DNA of 64,000 nucleotides, from the NCBI GenBank assembly GCA_009823395.1, contig CM020515.1, positions 5,597,489-5,661,488 on the forward strand, given 5' to 3'. Made by a program: the position numbers and the translations under genes. The stretch comes from Thamnaconus septentrionalis. Its lineage: Eukaryota > Chordata > Actinopteri > Tetraodontiformes > Monacanthidae. The notes under the pieces were generated by a model. The model saw only the letters and a list, made by a program, of their open reading frames with translations. It was not told the DNA's origin and did no database searches. This document shows, one piece after another, positions 36,209-48,712 of this stretch (position 1 is its first letter; each line of letters starts with the position of its first letter).

Positions 36209-36702
36209 ACTGCCCCTGAAAATATTCTGGACGTCTGGTTTTGTTTCAGCGGAAATGATCATCGGCGGGAGTTGAATGCGTTCTGTGAATTTGTCGTTGT
36301 GTGAGATTACGGAATGCCGGGATTAGTGATCAGCCTTTAAACCCGACAGGTTGAAGGGCAGCGAGGCAGGGAAGAACTCGGCGCTGCTGCTGCTGCTGCT
36401 ACTACTGATGCTGCCGCTGATGCTGCCGCTGCTCTAAGCCAAATCAGCCCTCCGCACTATTGACATGATCGCTGTCACTTTCCATGACAGACACGCACAC
36501 ACTTGTATGTGGTGCATACAATCAAACGCCTCAGGCAGAGTTTCATGTGACAACGATGATGTCACATCCCAACTACATGATACTGCAGAGAGACTAATTA
36601 AATCTAACTGTGCATTTGAAGGAATATTCAGGTATTTTTTTTTGTAGATTAGATGTATAGAGTGTTGGTCACGGGAGATTTTGACTAGGTCAGCTTTTTT
36701 TT

Positions 36703-36797
36703 TGGATTGTTTTTAGTGCTGCAACAGTAGTTTCCTATTTAGGGATCAATAAAGTACAGCTATTCTATTCTATTCTATTCTATTCTATTCTATTCTG
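36703..36797 (+). repeat. LINE 3' tail with (ATTCT)n
   Basis: TTTAGGGATCAATAAAGTAC followed by seven or more TATTC units is the standard 3' end of CR1/L2-type retrotransposons in fish. Confidence 0.6.
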
Positions 36798-37436
36798 AGG
36801 AATTGATCCAAGTACTTTGACAATCTGTCTTCTGTGCCTTGTGTGGGTAAAATCCCTTTGATAATTTTGTTTAAGTTGATTTAAAAAGAAAAACTCTCAC
36901 GCCCACTTTTTGATTGAGAATAGTCAGAATTAAACAACAACCTGAGTTCCAAATACTGAAGCCTTGGAAAAAGAATTTAAGTGCAGAATTGTATTTAGAT
37001 TTGAAATTGTGTTTAAACAAACCCTCTTCCTCTAGACTTTGTGAAATGATATTGAGAAACTGCGCTCATGCTTTGCATCCTTTGCAGAGCTGTTTCCCTT
37101 GGAGGAGGCAAACCTGACTGAAATCTCGAGCGGCTAGCATCCTCAAAACTGGCAACTGACATTTTTGGAGAATCCCGATACCCTGACACGAAACTGTGCA
37201 GCTGGCAATCTCATCCTAATCTCTGACTAAGCTTTCTGCGGGCAATAGATTTAATATGTCTCTGTGGTCTAATCTAGTTTAACGCCGGGGCCAAATGAGA
37301 TGAGCATCAGCGTGGCCTCCAGCAGCTGCAGCCACACTTCGAAAATATCGCAATGTCTCTTCATAAAGGCAACATTTTTTTTTTTAAGTGTGTGTAATTG
37401 TTTTTTATTGTTGCATGTTTTGGCATTTTATTTTTG

Positions 37437-37513
37437 GTTTATCTCGTGAAGCACTGGGTTGCATTGCCGTTTATATAAAAAGTGCTATATAAATAAAGTT
37501 TGATTTGATTTGA
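37437..37513 (+). repeat. LINE-type 3' tail
   Basis: AAAGTGCTATATAAATAAAG followed by TTTGATTTGATTTG matches the usual 3' end of a fish L2/RTE-like retrotransposon; the upstream part is not recognisable. Confidence 0.5.
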
Positions 37514-38446
37514 CGTGTGTGTGCGTGCGTTTCTGAATATTTCGCAGCACATGAGCAAATACATTTTTACTCTACACATTTGCTTGCTAAACCACTCAAT
37601 GAATTCTTGACAGTTAACTCTCAGGTTCATTCTCACAATACAAGACAGGCCGTTAAACTCCCTTTTCCCTTTTGCCGTATGACACAAAGTCAATTTTCCT
37701 TTATTTAAACAGATTCATTACTTTGGAATTCACATTTTCATTTAGTAAAAACATCTACATCTTAGCTTAGTTTTAAGTCAAGACTGAAGTCCTGTGTAAT
37801 ACATCAAGACGCTTCTTCTTTCACTCTTAATTTCATACTGTTTTTTGTCTTATAAAATGGTGTTTGTATTATTGTTGTTGTTGTTTGAATTTTGAGTATT
37901 CTATTTTATTTGTTATTTTATTTGTTTTTGGGGGAGGTTTCCTTGAACAATCATATTTTCAGTTGTTTTTTTGTTTTTTTTTAACCTGTCCAGCACTTTC
38001 TGTGTTATTGTTTTGTTTTTAAATCTATGTATTGTCTCCGTATTATGGTGCAAAAAAAAAAAAAAAAAAGAGCTGTCCCAACCGGACAGTGGAGTCCTAC
38101 TTTACGCACAACGCATCCTTTGTCATGCACAACATCTGCGTAATGTGCAAACACGGCGGCCCGAGGGACGACCACCACCACCACCACCACCACCACCACC
38201 ACCACTTTTTCTCCCCCCCCGCATCAGTTGCCACAGCGGTCCCGGGGAGCGATGGAAGAAAGTCCCCTGCGGGCACGCGCTCGCGCGGGCACGCGCCCGC
38301 AGGGGTCGCATCACGCCATCGGAATCTCCGCCAGCTGCGCAGACTCCGCAGCCTTCCCCCGGCGACGCGTCACACCGGGGCTCTCCGCCGCTCCGCGCGG
38401 ATTTAGCCGTCTTACATATATTTATTTATTTATTTACCACGCGTGT

Positions 38447-38531
38447 TATATAATAGCCCGGCCGTCGCGAGGGTACACGGTGGCGCGCCGCTCGTCCCGC
38501 AAAAAAAAGAAAAAAGGAGGCACCTGGCGAG
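38447..38531 (+). promoter_or_regulatory. Candidate csdc2 promoter and 5' non-coding exon
   Basis: TATATAA at 38447-38453 is followed about 30 nt later by a CpG-rich stretch and a strong donor GGCGAG|GTAAGTCG at 38531/38532. The first csdc2 coding exon has a good acceptor (CCCCTCACAG, exon from 41188) with 165 nt of 5' UTR before its ATG, so an upstream non-coding exon is required. This is the best candidate seen, but the link is inferred. Confidence 0.35.
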
Positions 38532-38569
38532 GTAAGTCGCATCTCTCCTGCGCGTAAAAATGCACGTTA

Positions 38570-38603
<34 letters not shown>

Positions 38604-40189
38604 CAGTGTGGCTTTGTTCGCCGGCGCGGACAGAGTGCTGGTGGCGGTGTTGCTGCTGCTGCTGCTGCTGCTGGTGTTGTGTGCATGCACGGCAGAAGGC
38701 ACTCGCAGGGGTGATGGAGGTGAAAAGCTCGCCCTTGTTTGTTAGGAACGATGTAGCGATCCTGCCCGACGAGACCGAGCGGATGTTGCCTTCAGGGACG
38801 CGCCTCTGTCGCTCTCCCTCGTCCAACTCCAACTCAGGCACTCGGTTCTCGCCTTTTGGATTTCCGAGGTAATTACGGCAGGGCAGTTCACACACTTGCT
38901 GCAAATGGGTGGAATGCGAAAGCGGCGGAGGAATTGCATGCGTGTGTTGTGCTGTTTCCCTGCTCTTCCCTCCCGGAAAGTTGAGCGCAGGGATTCTTCT
39001 CTCTCGCGCACGCGATATAGAACAAACAAACCACACAATTCGCTGACGCGTGTCTTTTCTAATACGCTGGCACAAAGGGTTGAGTTGTGCGTCCCTGCAC
39101 AGTCCCTAACCGTGCTCCTTCACGTCCGCACATCCAGATGTGCGCCCCCCCAGGTGATTGTAAACTCGCTTTGCTCTCGATCCGCCCCCACCATTCAGTG
39201 CAAACGAACCTAATGGAAGTTCTGTCAGCCATCCCGCGGTAGCGACCCAATCAGGGTGGACCGAAGACCTGTTTCCCCTCCCCTCTACTCCCTTCCCCTC
39301 CCCCCCACTCCTCCGTCGCATGCAACGCTTCCTTCGGGAATGCGTTGCTGACGTCAGAGGGCGCTGCAGCTCCTCTGACGTCACGCTGCGTGCGTGAAGG
39401 CTCGAGCTCCGTGCGCATCCTCTGCCCGACGAGCGAGGAGCGGGCGTTAAAGAAACACACAGCACACACCGCACACACCGCGCGCGCTTACCGGGGCACA
39501 TACCGAAGCAGGCCGAGTTGCAGGCGATGTTATCGTCCCGAACTCCGCGGGGCTTCTGGTGGGACGTCACCGTCTCGTGTCTCCTTATTGCAGCCTTGAA
39601 AATATGAGTGTTGTTGGGGAGGAGGGACCGTACAAATAAACCAGATTACGGGGCATTGAAGGGCAAGGTCACCTGGCTAGACAGGATCTGCTGTGGATTT
39701 GGGTATTAGTGACAAATGGAGTAGATTCAGTAATCGGTTCAGAAACAGCAACCAAATAATAATAAAAAAAAAAAGGGAACGGAACAAAAAGCCCCCCGCC
39801 CCGCCCCCCCTTCAGAATGTCTCTGTTTAATGAATCACTCTGCAGTTTTGATGCCGCTGAAGTAGATGTAAAAAAAAAACAAACAAATCTCCACAGTTTT
39901 TTTTTTTTTTAATGCTATATGCTCGAGAGATAAACCTTGCAAGGCCACAATCATGCGAGATTGCAGTGGGATGCAGATTACAAGCAAGTGAAGCAAACAC
40001 ACACAAAACTAAACACTGATAGGTCGGAATGACAATTGTTTGGTTTGTTTTTGTTGAAAGAAAATTTGATTTTAAAGGGTACAGTGTTCAATTTTCCCAT
40101 TCAGCGTTTTCCCCAGCATTGCCTTTTCTCATGTGATCATATTTTTGCACCATCCGGTGTACGTAAAGATTCTATCCTGTTCTGCATGT

Positions 40190-40510
40190 TCAGAAGGAGG
40201 CGATATGGTGACAGCAAGAGGGTCCCGGGTTTGATTCCTGGTCCTGTGGCCTTTCTGTTTAGACGTGTGTGTGCATTTGCATGTTCTCCCTGTGTCTGCG
40301 TGGCTTCTGCTCTGGCTTCCTCGCAAAAACATGCGTGTGAGGCGAATGGGGAACACTGAATTGCCCGTAGCTGGGTGTGAGTGTGAGTGCGAATGGTTGT
40401 GGGTCTTTCTATGCGGCCTTGCAAGTAACTGTTGACTTGCCCAGGGTGTCGCCCTCAGCTCTGATTGGCTCCAGCGCAGGAGAAGTGCTGATAGAAAACG
40501 GATGGAAGGA
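40190..40510 (+). repeat. tRNA-headed SINE-like repeat, long copy
   Basis: The B-box-like GGGTTTGATTCC is near 40228. It is followed by GCATTTGCATGTTCTCCCTG, a degenerate TGAATTGCCCGTAGCTGGGT, TTGACTTGCCCAGGGTGTCG, and the tail GATAGAAAACGGATGGAAGG. The same family gives 4508-4702 (minus) and the tail-only piece near 59610-59657. Confidence 0.6.
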
Positions 40511-40739
40511 TGTTTTTGAAGGGGACACAAACTAGGCAGACACTTTGCTGGCGGTCGAACCTTGAGAAGTATAGAGAAGAGATATTGGGGCCTGCTGAGA
40601 GATTTCCAGAACTGTGAACAGACTCTCTGAACAGTGGAACAAGGAAACAACTGGAGGATTTTCTTGCTTTTGAGGAGTTCATAACGGGGAGGAGGAGTAT
40701 TATAAAGAAAAACCATTGCTCATCATGGGAATTTTATTT

Positions 40740-41022
40740 TTAAATTTTAATTTAATTTTACATTACGGTATATTTTCACATGCACAACCGCACTGTTTAC
40801 ACCCACATTTGCACATGCACAATTGCCTGTTCACATTTACGTTTACATTTGTCCTTTTTTAAAATTGTTTTTTGCATATTTGTGCATTATTTTGTATATT
40901 TTGTATTTTGCACACCTTTTTTTACGCAGTCGCCTTTCCATTCTGTGGACAGCATATGAAGAATTTCATTGCTTTATTGTTTCTTTACTGGGCACATAAA
41001 CACTTTGAATCTTGAATGTTTC
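40740..41022 (+). repeat. LINE-type 3' UTR and tail
   Basis: A T-rich segment ends in GAAGAATTTCATTGC...GGGCACATAAACACTTTGAATCTTGAAT, the usual 3' terminus of fish CR1/L2-like elements. No reverse transcriptase frame is present. Confidence 0.5.
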
Positions 41023-41352
41023 AGTAGCCTGTCGCTATGACATGCTTCGGAATACCGATTAAAAAAATATTTTCCACCTCATAAATCCTGAAATGTTTGC
41101 CGTGTCTCGGATATTCCGGCGCCCTCGATCAGCCCACCGTCACCCCCACACCTCCCTGACCCTCCGCCGTGCTCTCTCCCCTCACAGCGACTTCTCCTCC
41201 TGACAGACGTGAAGTGACAGAGCCGACCTCCATATCGTCATCCGCCGAGCCCCGACGCACTCCCACGCAGGCGCCGGCTGAAGGACAAGTGCGTCCAGCG
41301 CAGCATCCTCCTCCTTTCCCCCGCCCCCGGCGCCCCGTCCGTCGCCTCCGAC

Positions 41353-44300
41353 ATGGCCGACCCCAAACTGACGTCGCCCTCTGGCACGCCGCTGCGCTCG
41401 CCCAACTCGTCCCTCACCCTCTCCTTCCCCTTCCTGAGGGAGGGAAGCCGGGTGTGGGAGGAAGGGAAGGAGCAGCCGCTGCCGAGAGATCTGCCCAGCC
41501 CGCTGCCGACCAAGCGCACCCGCACCTACTCAGCGTAAGTTTGGTTCCTCTCACGAGACGGAAGAGGAGCTGTCTCTGTCTGTATGCCATCATTCAAATT
41601 TGGGTTGAAAAGATTGAAAACTGGTGCAAAATAAAAGCTGGTGGCAGAGCTTTCAAATGCCAGCTGCAGGGGCGGAGCTATGTGGTGGCCAGTAGAGGCC
41701 AGATTGCCCCCCTAAGACACGTGGGTTGTTGAGGAGGGGGTGTAATTGGACAAAAGGTTCTACACCTCCACACTACAGCATCCCAAGTCATATCTTGCTT
41801 TGTTGTTGATTGATGTACAGTGTCTTTTTAAAAAAAATGTTTCATGAATATTCATGTATTTCATATGTACAATGTATGTTGGACTTGATGATTGGCCTGG
41901 ATTTTGTTTTGTTGGAAACAAGGCACTAAAAGAAGAAATTTATAGTCACAATAATCCTGACCCTATGGAACAGTAGGAAAAAGCTGATAGAGATTTATTA
42001 TTTAATATTAACCTTGGTGAATATTTCCTGTCCTCTGATTGATAGGAATGGTGTCAGGCCGGCTGGTGTAAGATCACCCCGAAAACAGTTAATGAATACA
42101 AAAAACAGTACGGTAACAATTGGAATAACTAAAACAGTTGCTTAGTCGCAATGATCTCACCCTGGACACCCCAAGGAAAAATCTCTGGCTCCGCCGCCGG
42201 CCGGCTGCTGTATGAGATTCCTTCGGGAGGAAGCTTCCATGTCAAAGATTTCTGCGTTTGCCCTGCCGCACTTCGCAGATGTCACGGCTTTGCTGCGGCC
42301 AAGGCCAGTTTCTTCACGCTGCGTTTGGCGCTGAGGGAACAGTGGCCTGCCGCGCTATGAGTCAGGGGATGAGTGTTCTCATCTCTGCTGCCACTCTGCT
42401 CCGACATCACGAGGGGCCGCGTGGGTCTAACTGTCACCTGCTCTTTATCTTCCTCCTCCACTCTGACGTGGACCCTCAGCTCCGTTTTTTTTTTCCATCA
42501 AAGAAACCTTGAGGTGCTTTGCTGTTCAAAAGTTTGGAGTCACTGACTCATTTCTGTATTGAACTCCATCATAAGCAGCTGATACTATCTGATCTACTGG
42601 AATGCTCTCAGAACACTGCCAGTGCACGGAAATCAGCCAGGATCAGCGTTATTGGGATTACTCCATGAAAGTAATCCAATTACTGATTACTGATTACTCC
42701 TTTAAAAAGTAATCTAAGTATTTCTACTTTCTACTTTGTTTCATTACTAATTACTAATTACTTTAGTTCAAAAAAGACAAAGTAACAGTTGCTCAGTGCT
42801 TTGGAATGAAAGTGAAAATTTTGCAATTCCAAATATTGCTTGGCCCTTTTAACATGAATGAATGTTTGCTCTCTGAACACAAACTGCACATTGCACAGAA
42901 CAAACTCATGCACAGCACTGGTGGCCCAAATTCTTTAAATAATCTGCGACATTGTTGTTTTTGGTTGTTTTTCTAAATTTCAGGCATTTTGTGGATGATA
43001 AGACATTTTTACTTGCAGAATATCTCAGAAAAGTGACGCAAACGTTACTTCATAAAGTAATTATGATATAATTACCAGTTTTGCCACAGTAATCCAGTTA
43101 CATTACTCCATTATTGAAGAAAGGTTGAAGAAAAAAAACACATTATGGGATGGCCCTGACAGTTGTTGCTTTAAATGTCTAATTGAATGTGAGTTTAGAG
43201 AATGAATAACATTGTTGCAATATGTGGCCATTATTACAGAAGTTAAATGTTTTAAAAAGAGTAAACGAAAAATCAGGTTTTATATTTTAGGCTTTTTAAA
43301 ACTTATTTAGCTATTTTGCACACTTGGAAGTCTCTCAATCACTTTTAATTAGACGTCGGAAATGGTTTTCATGACACACTAAAATGTTTGCATACTTGTG
43401 TAGCACATCTTGACAGATTTTCGTGCACTCTGAATGATTGCAGAGCATTCAAGGTCATTATTTCATAAAACTGGTTAGAATTGAGCTCATTGCAGAAATG
43501 AGTCAGTGACCCCCAAACTTTCGAACTGGAGTGCATTCCACACAAAATAAAAATAATTGAATCTCAGCTGCTCCTCGACGTCCTAATAAAAGTATATTTT
43601 ATGGCGCTCATGATTCTGAATCCAGTTTACTGCTGCTGTGTAAAAGCAACAGTGTCTTGAACCTATCAGTGAACGAGCCAGAAAGGAGAAAAGTCCATGT
43701 TTTGTTTGCTTCACTGTATGAAGTGTGTTCAGTACATGCTGATATAAAGAGTTGTCCCTTTGTGATGTCACAAATGTCATACATTTCTCTCCCAGATTTG
43801 TTGGATGTTTGTGTCTGTCCTCTGAGATCACACTGTGGCCACCTTGTTTTTGTCCCCTTCTGACGATCTTGAAAAGAGGCCGCAAACAGAAGGCTAAATA
43901 TGCTGATTCCTGCAGATTAATACACTCGGAGTCATCCTCTCTGTTTTCTTCAAGATGACTCTATTTTCTCTATCTATTCCTCTAATTCCATGTTTTTTTT
44001 GTCTTGGACTGCAGAACGGTGCGAGCCCACTCCAGTCCGATGTACAAAGGAGTGTGTAAGAACTTCTCCAGGTCACAAGGTCACGGCTTCATCCGACCCT
44101 CGCACGGTGGTGAAGACATCTTTGTTCACATCTCAGAGTGAGTGGCATAATTGGCAATGCACCGTGAGTCACCGGACCAACACATCATTAATTTAGCAGA
44201 TAAATCTAATGCAGCACTGTGGGACAATGGGAGACAGGCGCTTGGAAATATCGTCACACATTTCTTGAGGGGAAAAAAAAAAAGTCTATTTCTGACCTTG

Positions 44301-45157
44301 GCAGAAGAGAATGTATGCCACCAGAAGAAAAACACAGACGGAACACAGAAATGATTGTGAAAGACCTTCATTCTTCTGAGAAACGGGTTGCTAAATCTAA
44401 ATACCAAACTGAGCTTTTTTTTTTTTTTTTTTTAACTTCCTCTAGGTGTTTTTGTCTGAGTCAACAAGTTCATCAAGACATTTGTGCTCTGCTTAAACAT
44501 CGAAGTCTTGCCAAGATAAGATAAACATGGATTATGGCCTGGATGAGGCAAGAACATGAAAAGGGCTTTGAAGTTGATTGTTAGTAGATAATGATCACAA
44601 TTGAAAAGCTAGGATAGGTTTTTTGAGTTTATCCTTTATCATAGACGTTTTTAAAATTGCCAAAAGGGTAAACTTTTGTCAATAAATCAATTAAACTTTA
44701 TTTGTATTGCCCAGGAAAGCAAAGGGCCTTGCCCTTAGACCCTTGCACTGGGCGAGGAAAACCAAAACCAAAAAAAACTTTTAAAACCAATTATTGCTAA
44801 TACTGAAATCCTTATGTCCAAAATCATACGTGAGTCCAAAAAAAAATCAAAATGTTCAGTTTTGTTTATGACAGGGTTTGTTTTAAGAAGCAACAAGTTA
44901 TCAAAAAAATGGGTTATTATATAGATCGCCTGCTCTTTTGTGACTGCTGTGTCTCTGTGTGCCTTTGCGTGACTCATCCTCGCTTTGGTTTCAGCATCGA
45001 GGGCGAGTACGTCCCCGTCGAGGGCGACGAGGTCACTTACAAGGTGTCCCGCGTCCCCCCGAAGAACCTGAAGGTGCAGGCGGTGGAGGTGAAGATCACA
45101 CATCTCAACCCGGGCACAAAACACGAGACGTGGTCCGGCCAGATCATCAGCTCGTAG
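41353..45157 (+). CDS. csdc2: Cold-shock-domain protein C2 (PIPPin-like), 3 coding exons
   Basis: CSDC2 binds RNA, reportedly in 3' UTRs of certain mRNAs, through a single cold-shock domain. Coding exons: 41353-41534, 44015-44137, 44995-45157; phases fit and give 155 residues (human 153). The N-terminal part is a Ser/Pro-rich tail with [13 protein letters not shown] and the conserved [15 protein letters not shown]. The cold-shock domain follows: [35 protein letters not shown] and [13 protein letters not shown]. The end is [22 protein letters not shown] and the [11 protein letters not shown]1-like motif distinguish the CSDC2/CARHSP1 group; SRVWE favours csdc2. The 5' UTR exon starts at 41188, and an upstream non-coding exon is likely. 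Intron 1 holds two transposon copies. ATTAAA at 46683 may be its poly(A) signal. Confidence 0.96.
41667..42199. mobile_element. hAT-like non-autonomous element in csdc2 intron 1
   Basis: It begins CAGGGGCGGAGCTAT and ends CTCTGGCTCCGCCGCCG, an imperfect inverted pair. The flanks GCCAGCTG (41659-41666) and GCCGGCTG (42200-42207) form an 8-bp duplication with one mismatch. 533 bp, no transposase frame. Confidence 0.6.
42644..43120. mobile_element. Second copy of the 33994 hAT-like repeat
   Basis: It shares long segments with 33994-34468, including GTAACAGTT.CTCAGTGCTT, TGGAATGAA and GCTCTCTGAACNCAAACTGC, then ACAGAACAAACTCATG and TACCAGTTTTGCCAC. The right end is not preserved. It lies in csdc2 intron 1. 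Confidence 0.7.
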
Positions 45158-46682
45158 GCCCTGGGCTGGGGGAAACGTCTGGGTGGGGATGTAGCGGACC
45201 TGTTTTTGAGGCTCTCCTTCAATTAATTCCACATTTTAAAAAAACATGAAATTAGCTGAAGGAGTTCACTGCTGATGAGTTTGTTCGTGCTGATCAGAAA
45301 TACTTTCTGAAAACCTGTGGTCTGCATCTGTTTAGAATTCACGTGTAGTGGCCGTTTATGATATTGTTTTGAATCGGTCCGACTTGACTTGCTCTGGAAA
45401 GATTTAGCGACGAGGATGTGAAATCACAACGAGTGACGAAGAAGTGAAATAACGTGACTGAGAAATATGTGTTGAGCTAATTTCTTTTTTTTTATAGGTC
45501 AGCTGTGTGACCTATTAAACACTGGAATGGCTGTAAATATAACTGGTCTCATTTTGCAAGCGGAGGAAGGCTAGTTAAAGGGGAGTATATGTGCTCGGCA
45601 GAGAGCCGTGTGGGACAAAAGGCTGAATTCAGTTTTACTTCCCTTCGTTTCAGCTGTTATTCACTTGTTTGCTTGGCCAGGGGTTTTGTGGATCACATGT
45701 CGGGTGCAGACACGGTCAGGTGACTTTTTGTTGTGATAAATGCTTCTCCATTTTTTTTTTCTCTCACTTCAAGTGCCGACTGCATCTCGTTGAAAAAGCA
45801 CCAGGAAGTGTTCATGCAAGACAGTTTGAGGATCTGAAGTTGAACAGATGGGTGAAGGGAAGTTGAAAGGGCCGCCCGACAATCCTCAGTGGAGCAAATC
45901 GGAGCTGTTTATTTCATTTAATGGAATGAGAAAAACAACACAATATAGAGTGCAGTCGTGTTCATAATCCCGAAACCCACACACGGTTTTTCAGGTTCAG
46001 GTTTAGGTTAAGGGTACAGAAATGTGATCTCAATGGAAAAAAAGGGTATGTTTTATTTTGATATGGTGAGGGAAGATTTGACTAAGGGTATGCCGAAGAT
46101 GAGATAGTGATGAAATTCCTACAGGGGCCTAGTAAGGGAGGTTGAATATACATGTTTATATTTTAAAATTGGTGAATAAGAGGTTAGTCTCTGCTTGTTT
46201 TATCTTATTATTTATTAGGATCATGTATCTTTTGTTTTTGTCCTGATTTGTGATTAACCTTCCTCAAATCAAGCTTCTTCTTTTTTTCTTTTTTTCTTTT
46301 TGTTGGTAAAGCAACCAAGACTCGCTTTTAAAAGGTTTTTGATCTTTCACAATGAAAACTGCCACAGCTCCCAGGTGTCTCGGTTTGTGACTCCCGTTTC
46401 TGGCGGGCAAAACTATTTCTACATGTCCTTTTCTCTAACTGGAAAGAAAACAGCAACAACATGTATTTGTGTGTAATTTTTTGAGCATTGTCAGTTGGTG
46501 GTGAAATACATGACTTCTTCAATGGTGCCACTAGAGGTCACTGTCAATATACGGTGTTTGTAGTTTTCCAGCTGTTCTTTAGTCATGTACTGTACTGTTC
46601 GTCATTTCCTGTTATATCCATTCACGATAAGGTTTCTATGCATTTTGTGTCTCTGTCGGTGTAAAACCCATGACTTGTTGAC

Positions 46683-46688
46683 ATTAAA
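46683..46688 (+). terminator. Candidate csdc2 poly(A) signal
   Basis: ATTAAA about 1.5 kb after the csdc2 stop, followed by a T/G-rich stretch (TTTATTTTGTTGC). Confidence 0.4.
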
Positions 46689-47339
46689 GCCTTTATTTTG
46701 TTGCAACAATAGACCATTTCGTTGTCTTCTACTTTTACAAAACATTATGAAGCATTTTTGATTTTACTGGTCTGGAATAACAATTGGTTTCTGTTTTGGG
46801 CGACTGCTGACTGTAATGTGGGATGAGATTAAATAGGTTCTAGAAGTCTAGAAGTCTGGAGCTATGGAATCACAGGAGTGCCAAAATTAAAAATAAATAA
46901 ATAAATATGGAGCAGGCTAGCTCCACAGAATACATCTCCATGGTACTTTATGTCATTCATGACATCCCACTTTCCACGGTCCCACTTTTGTACAACCAGA
47001 TCACGGATAAGTTGAGCTATAACCAGGATATTTTTTTTGGCTTATTCTCGTATTTTAGTTTTGTGCAACAGGCCCAAGATTCAATCTTAAACGTACGGTG
47101 GACGACAAGGGCCAAACACAATGCAACTGCTCAAAGCGCCGTAATTAGCGAAAACAGCTGCAAGCACGGAAACGATGCAAAGTCACAAACACAAATACAA
47201 GTTTAAAAACGTACAAAAAGAGGATCGTGGTGCAAACGCAATAACGCGTAGGACATAAAAACAATTTGTCCCGTTTTTTTTTTTTTTTTTTTTGGGTGAA
47301 AATGACAAAACCTCATTTGATTTTCGTCTGTGGTCTAGA

Positions 47340-47530
47340 TAGGGCTGCCAACCCTCCCGTAAAATACGCGATTGTCCCATATTTGGCAACTAAAAAAACC
47401 TGTCCTGTAATGAACTGATACGGGACGCACTTCATTTTGTCCCGTATATTTCGGGGACGTCCCCGTCGACCATAAAGTAAGGTCCCCGACCTCAACACCC
47501 CGCGAGATGTCGTCCCGGTGTGGAAACTGC
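47340..47530. repeat. Repeat with repeated TCCCGTA motifs
   Basis: TAGGGCTGCCAACCCTCCCG, TACGCGATTGTCCCATATTT and GATACGGGACGCACTTCATT are internal blocks of a common fish DNA-transposon-derived repeat. The right boundary is unclear. Confidence 0.5.
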
Positions 47531-48195
47531 ATTACGGTGCCCTTGTCGGCCACCGTATAAACGCCTCATAAAAACGGGATTAATGATGATGACTAGATTT
47601 TTTCTTTTGCTAAAACTTTGGTGAAGGTGATTTTTGACCGTAACAGTGTTCAGCGATTGAAAAAAATAAAATAAAATATAAAGAAATTGTAGTGTCCTAC
47701 TAAACCTTTCGAACCAGTTCTATGTGTGTTTGGCGACACCATGTGGAATAGTCAAGGTAAAGTCAAGGATGTTGCGCGGGTCACAAGCTCTACCTTTGTG
47801 AACGAATCCGTCAGCCATCATAAAGACATTCAGACACATTTCTTTTTGTCATTATGGCCAGAAAGGAAAAAGGGGAAAACATACATAGAGGAGGAGAAGA
47901 GCTCAATAGGCTGCTGTTAATGGAATTTTTTTTTTAATATCATGTTCGAAAAATGAAAGAGGATGAGAAACTTTTTTAAAAAAAAAAACAACAACAAACA
48001 GCTGACTCCTGCAGCTGTAGACAAAAATCCAGGCCTACAACAAAACAACAAACCTGTTTATTTTTTTTTTTAAAGTTAACTTAATTTAATTTAATGTAAT
48101 TTGTTTACAGCTAATCGGACAAGTTCACCAAGTTTATTTTTTTGAAATCTGAAAACCTAGCGCCAAATAAACACTACTGACTAGAAAAGTTCACT

Positions 48196-48240
48196 GAAAA
48201 ATAGAATAGAAAAAACTTCATTGATCCCCTGTTCTGTGTG
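48196..48240 (-). repeat. LINE-type tail, minus strand
   Basis: ATAGAATAGAAAAAACTTCATTGATCCCC is the reverse complement of the GGGATCAATGAAG...ATTCTAT type of 3' end of fish CR1/L2 elements. Confidence 0.5.
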
Positions 48241-48440
48241 AGGATGGTATGGAAGTAAGATTCAATATTTCAGCTTCACTCGCCTCTGAGGCGTCGGTCA
48301 GGACACAGTGATGAAAGGTTGAATACAGTTTGAGAATCTTTTTCTCAGGCACAAGTAGGCAGTTGCAGATACAGGCATGGGTCACAAGGATGGTTGTACG
48401 TTACCGTTGTGTCTGGATGAGTGTGTGTGTGTGTTGTACA

Positions 48441-48712
48441 TGGTTTTCTGCAATAAAGAAAGAACAAGAACGATTAGCAGAAATGCAAACATTATACTGC
48501 ACTGGTGCAAATGTAGTGAACAATGTGCACTCCAGCCCTATCATTCAACCCCCTACAATCTGTACAATAACCACTAAACACAAATAATAACTCCCCACCA
48601 TCACATATTGCACTCAATGAAGGTAATCAGTTATCCAAATACAGACCACAGTAACAAGGCCCCACCTAAAAACACTACACAGGTGGCCAATCCCAATAAA
48701 GGCCAAGTTAAC
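48441..48712 (+). repeat. GIMAP cluster flank, copy 1
   Basis: This segment recurs at 52600-52868 with small changes (shared blocks GTTTTCTGCAATAAAGA, GTGCACTCCAGCCCTATCAT and CAATGAAGGTAATCAGTTAT). The two copies are 4159 bp apart, close to the 4019-bp spacing of the first two GIMAP start codons, so they belong to the same tandem duplication. Confidence 0.8.

Larger units (their letters stand above)
35431..41187. other. polr3h-csdc2 intergenic region
   Basis: Contains polr3h 3' UTR (AATAAA at 36203-36208), LINE tails at 36703-36797 and 37437-37513, and a GC-rich, CpG-dense block at about 38150-39600. That block carries (CAC)n at 38170-38205 and (CTG)n at 38572-38603 and 38651-38672. A SINE lies at 40190 and an L2-type tail at 40740. 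The long frames through the CAC/CTG runs are low-complexity and not credible proteins. A TATA box plus donor near 38.45-38.53 kb may mark the csdc2 promoter. Confidence 0.5.

Noticed and set aside
36375..36437. Signal-peptide-like Leu run from GCTGCTGCTG...
   Set aside because: Simple (CTG)n tract ending in a stop, without downstream coding sequence.
38005..38872. Open frames with poly-His, poly-Gln, poly-Leu or poly-Ala
   Set aside because: All arise from (CAC)n and (CTG)n microsatellites in several frames at once, with no conserved flanking sequence.
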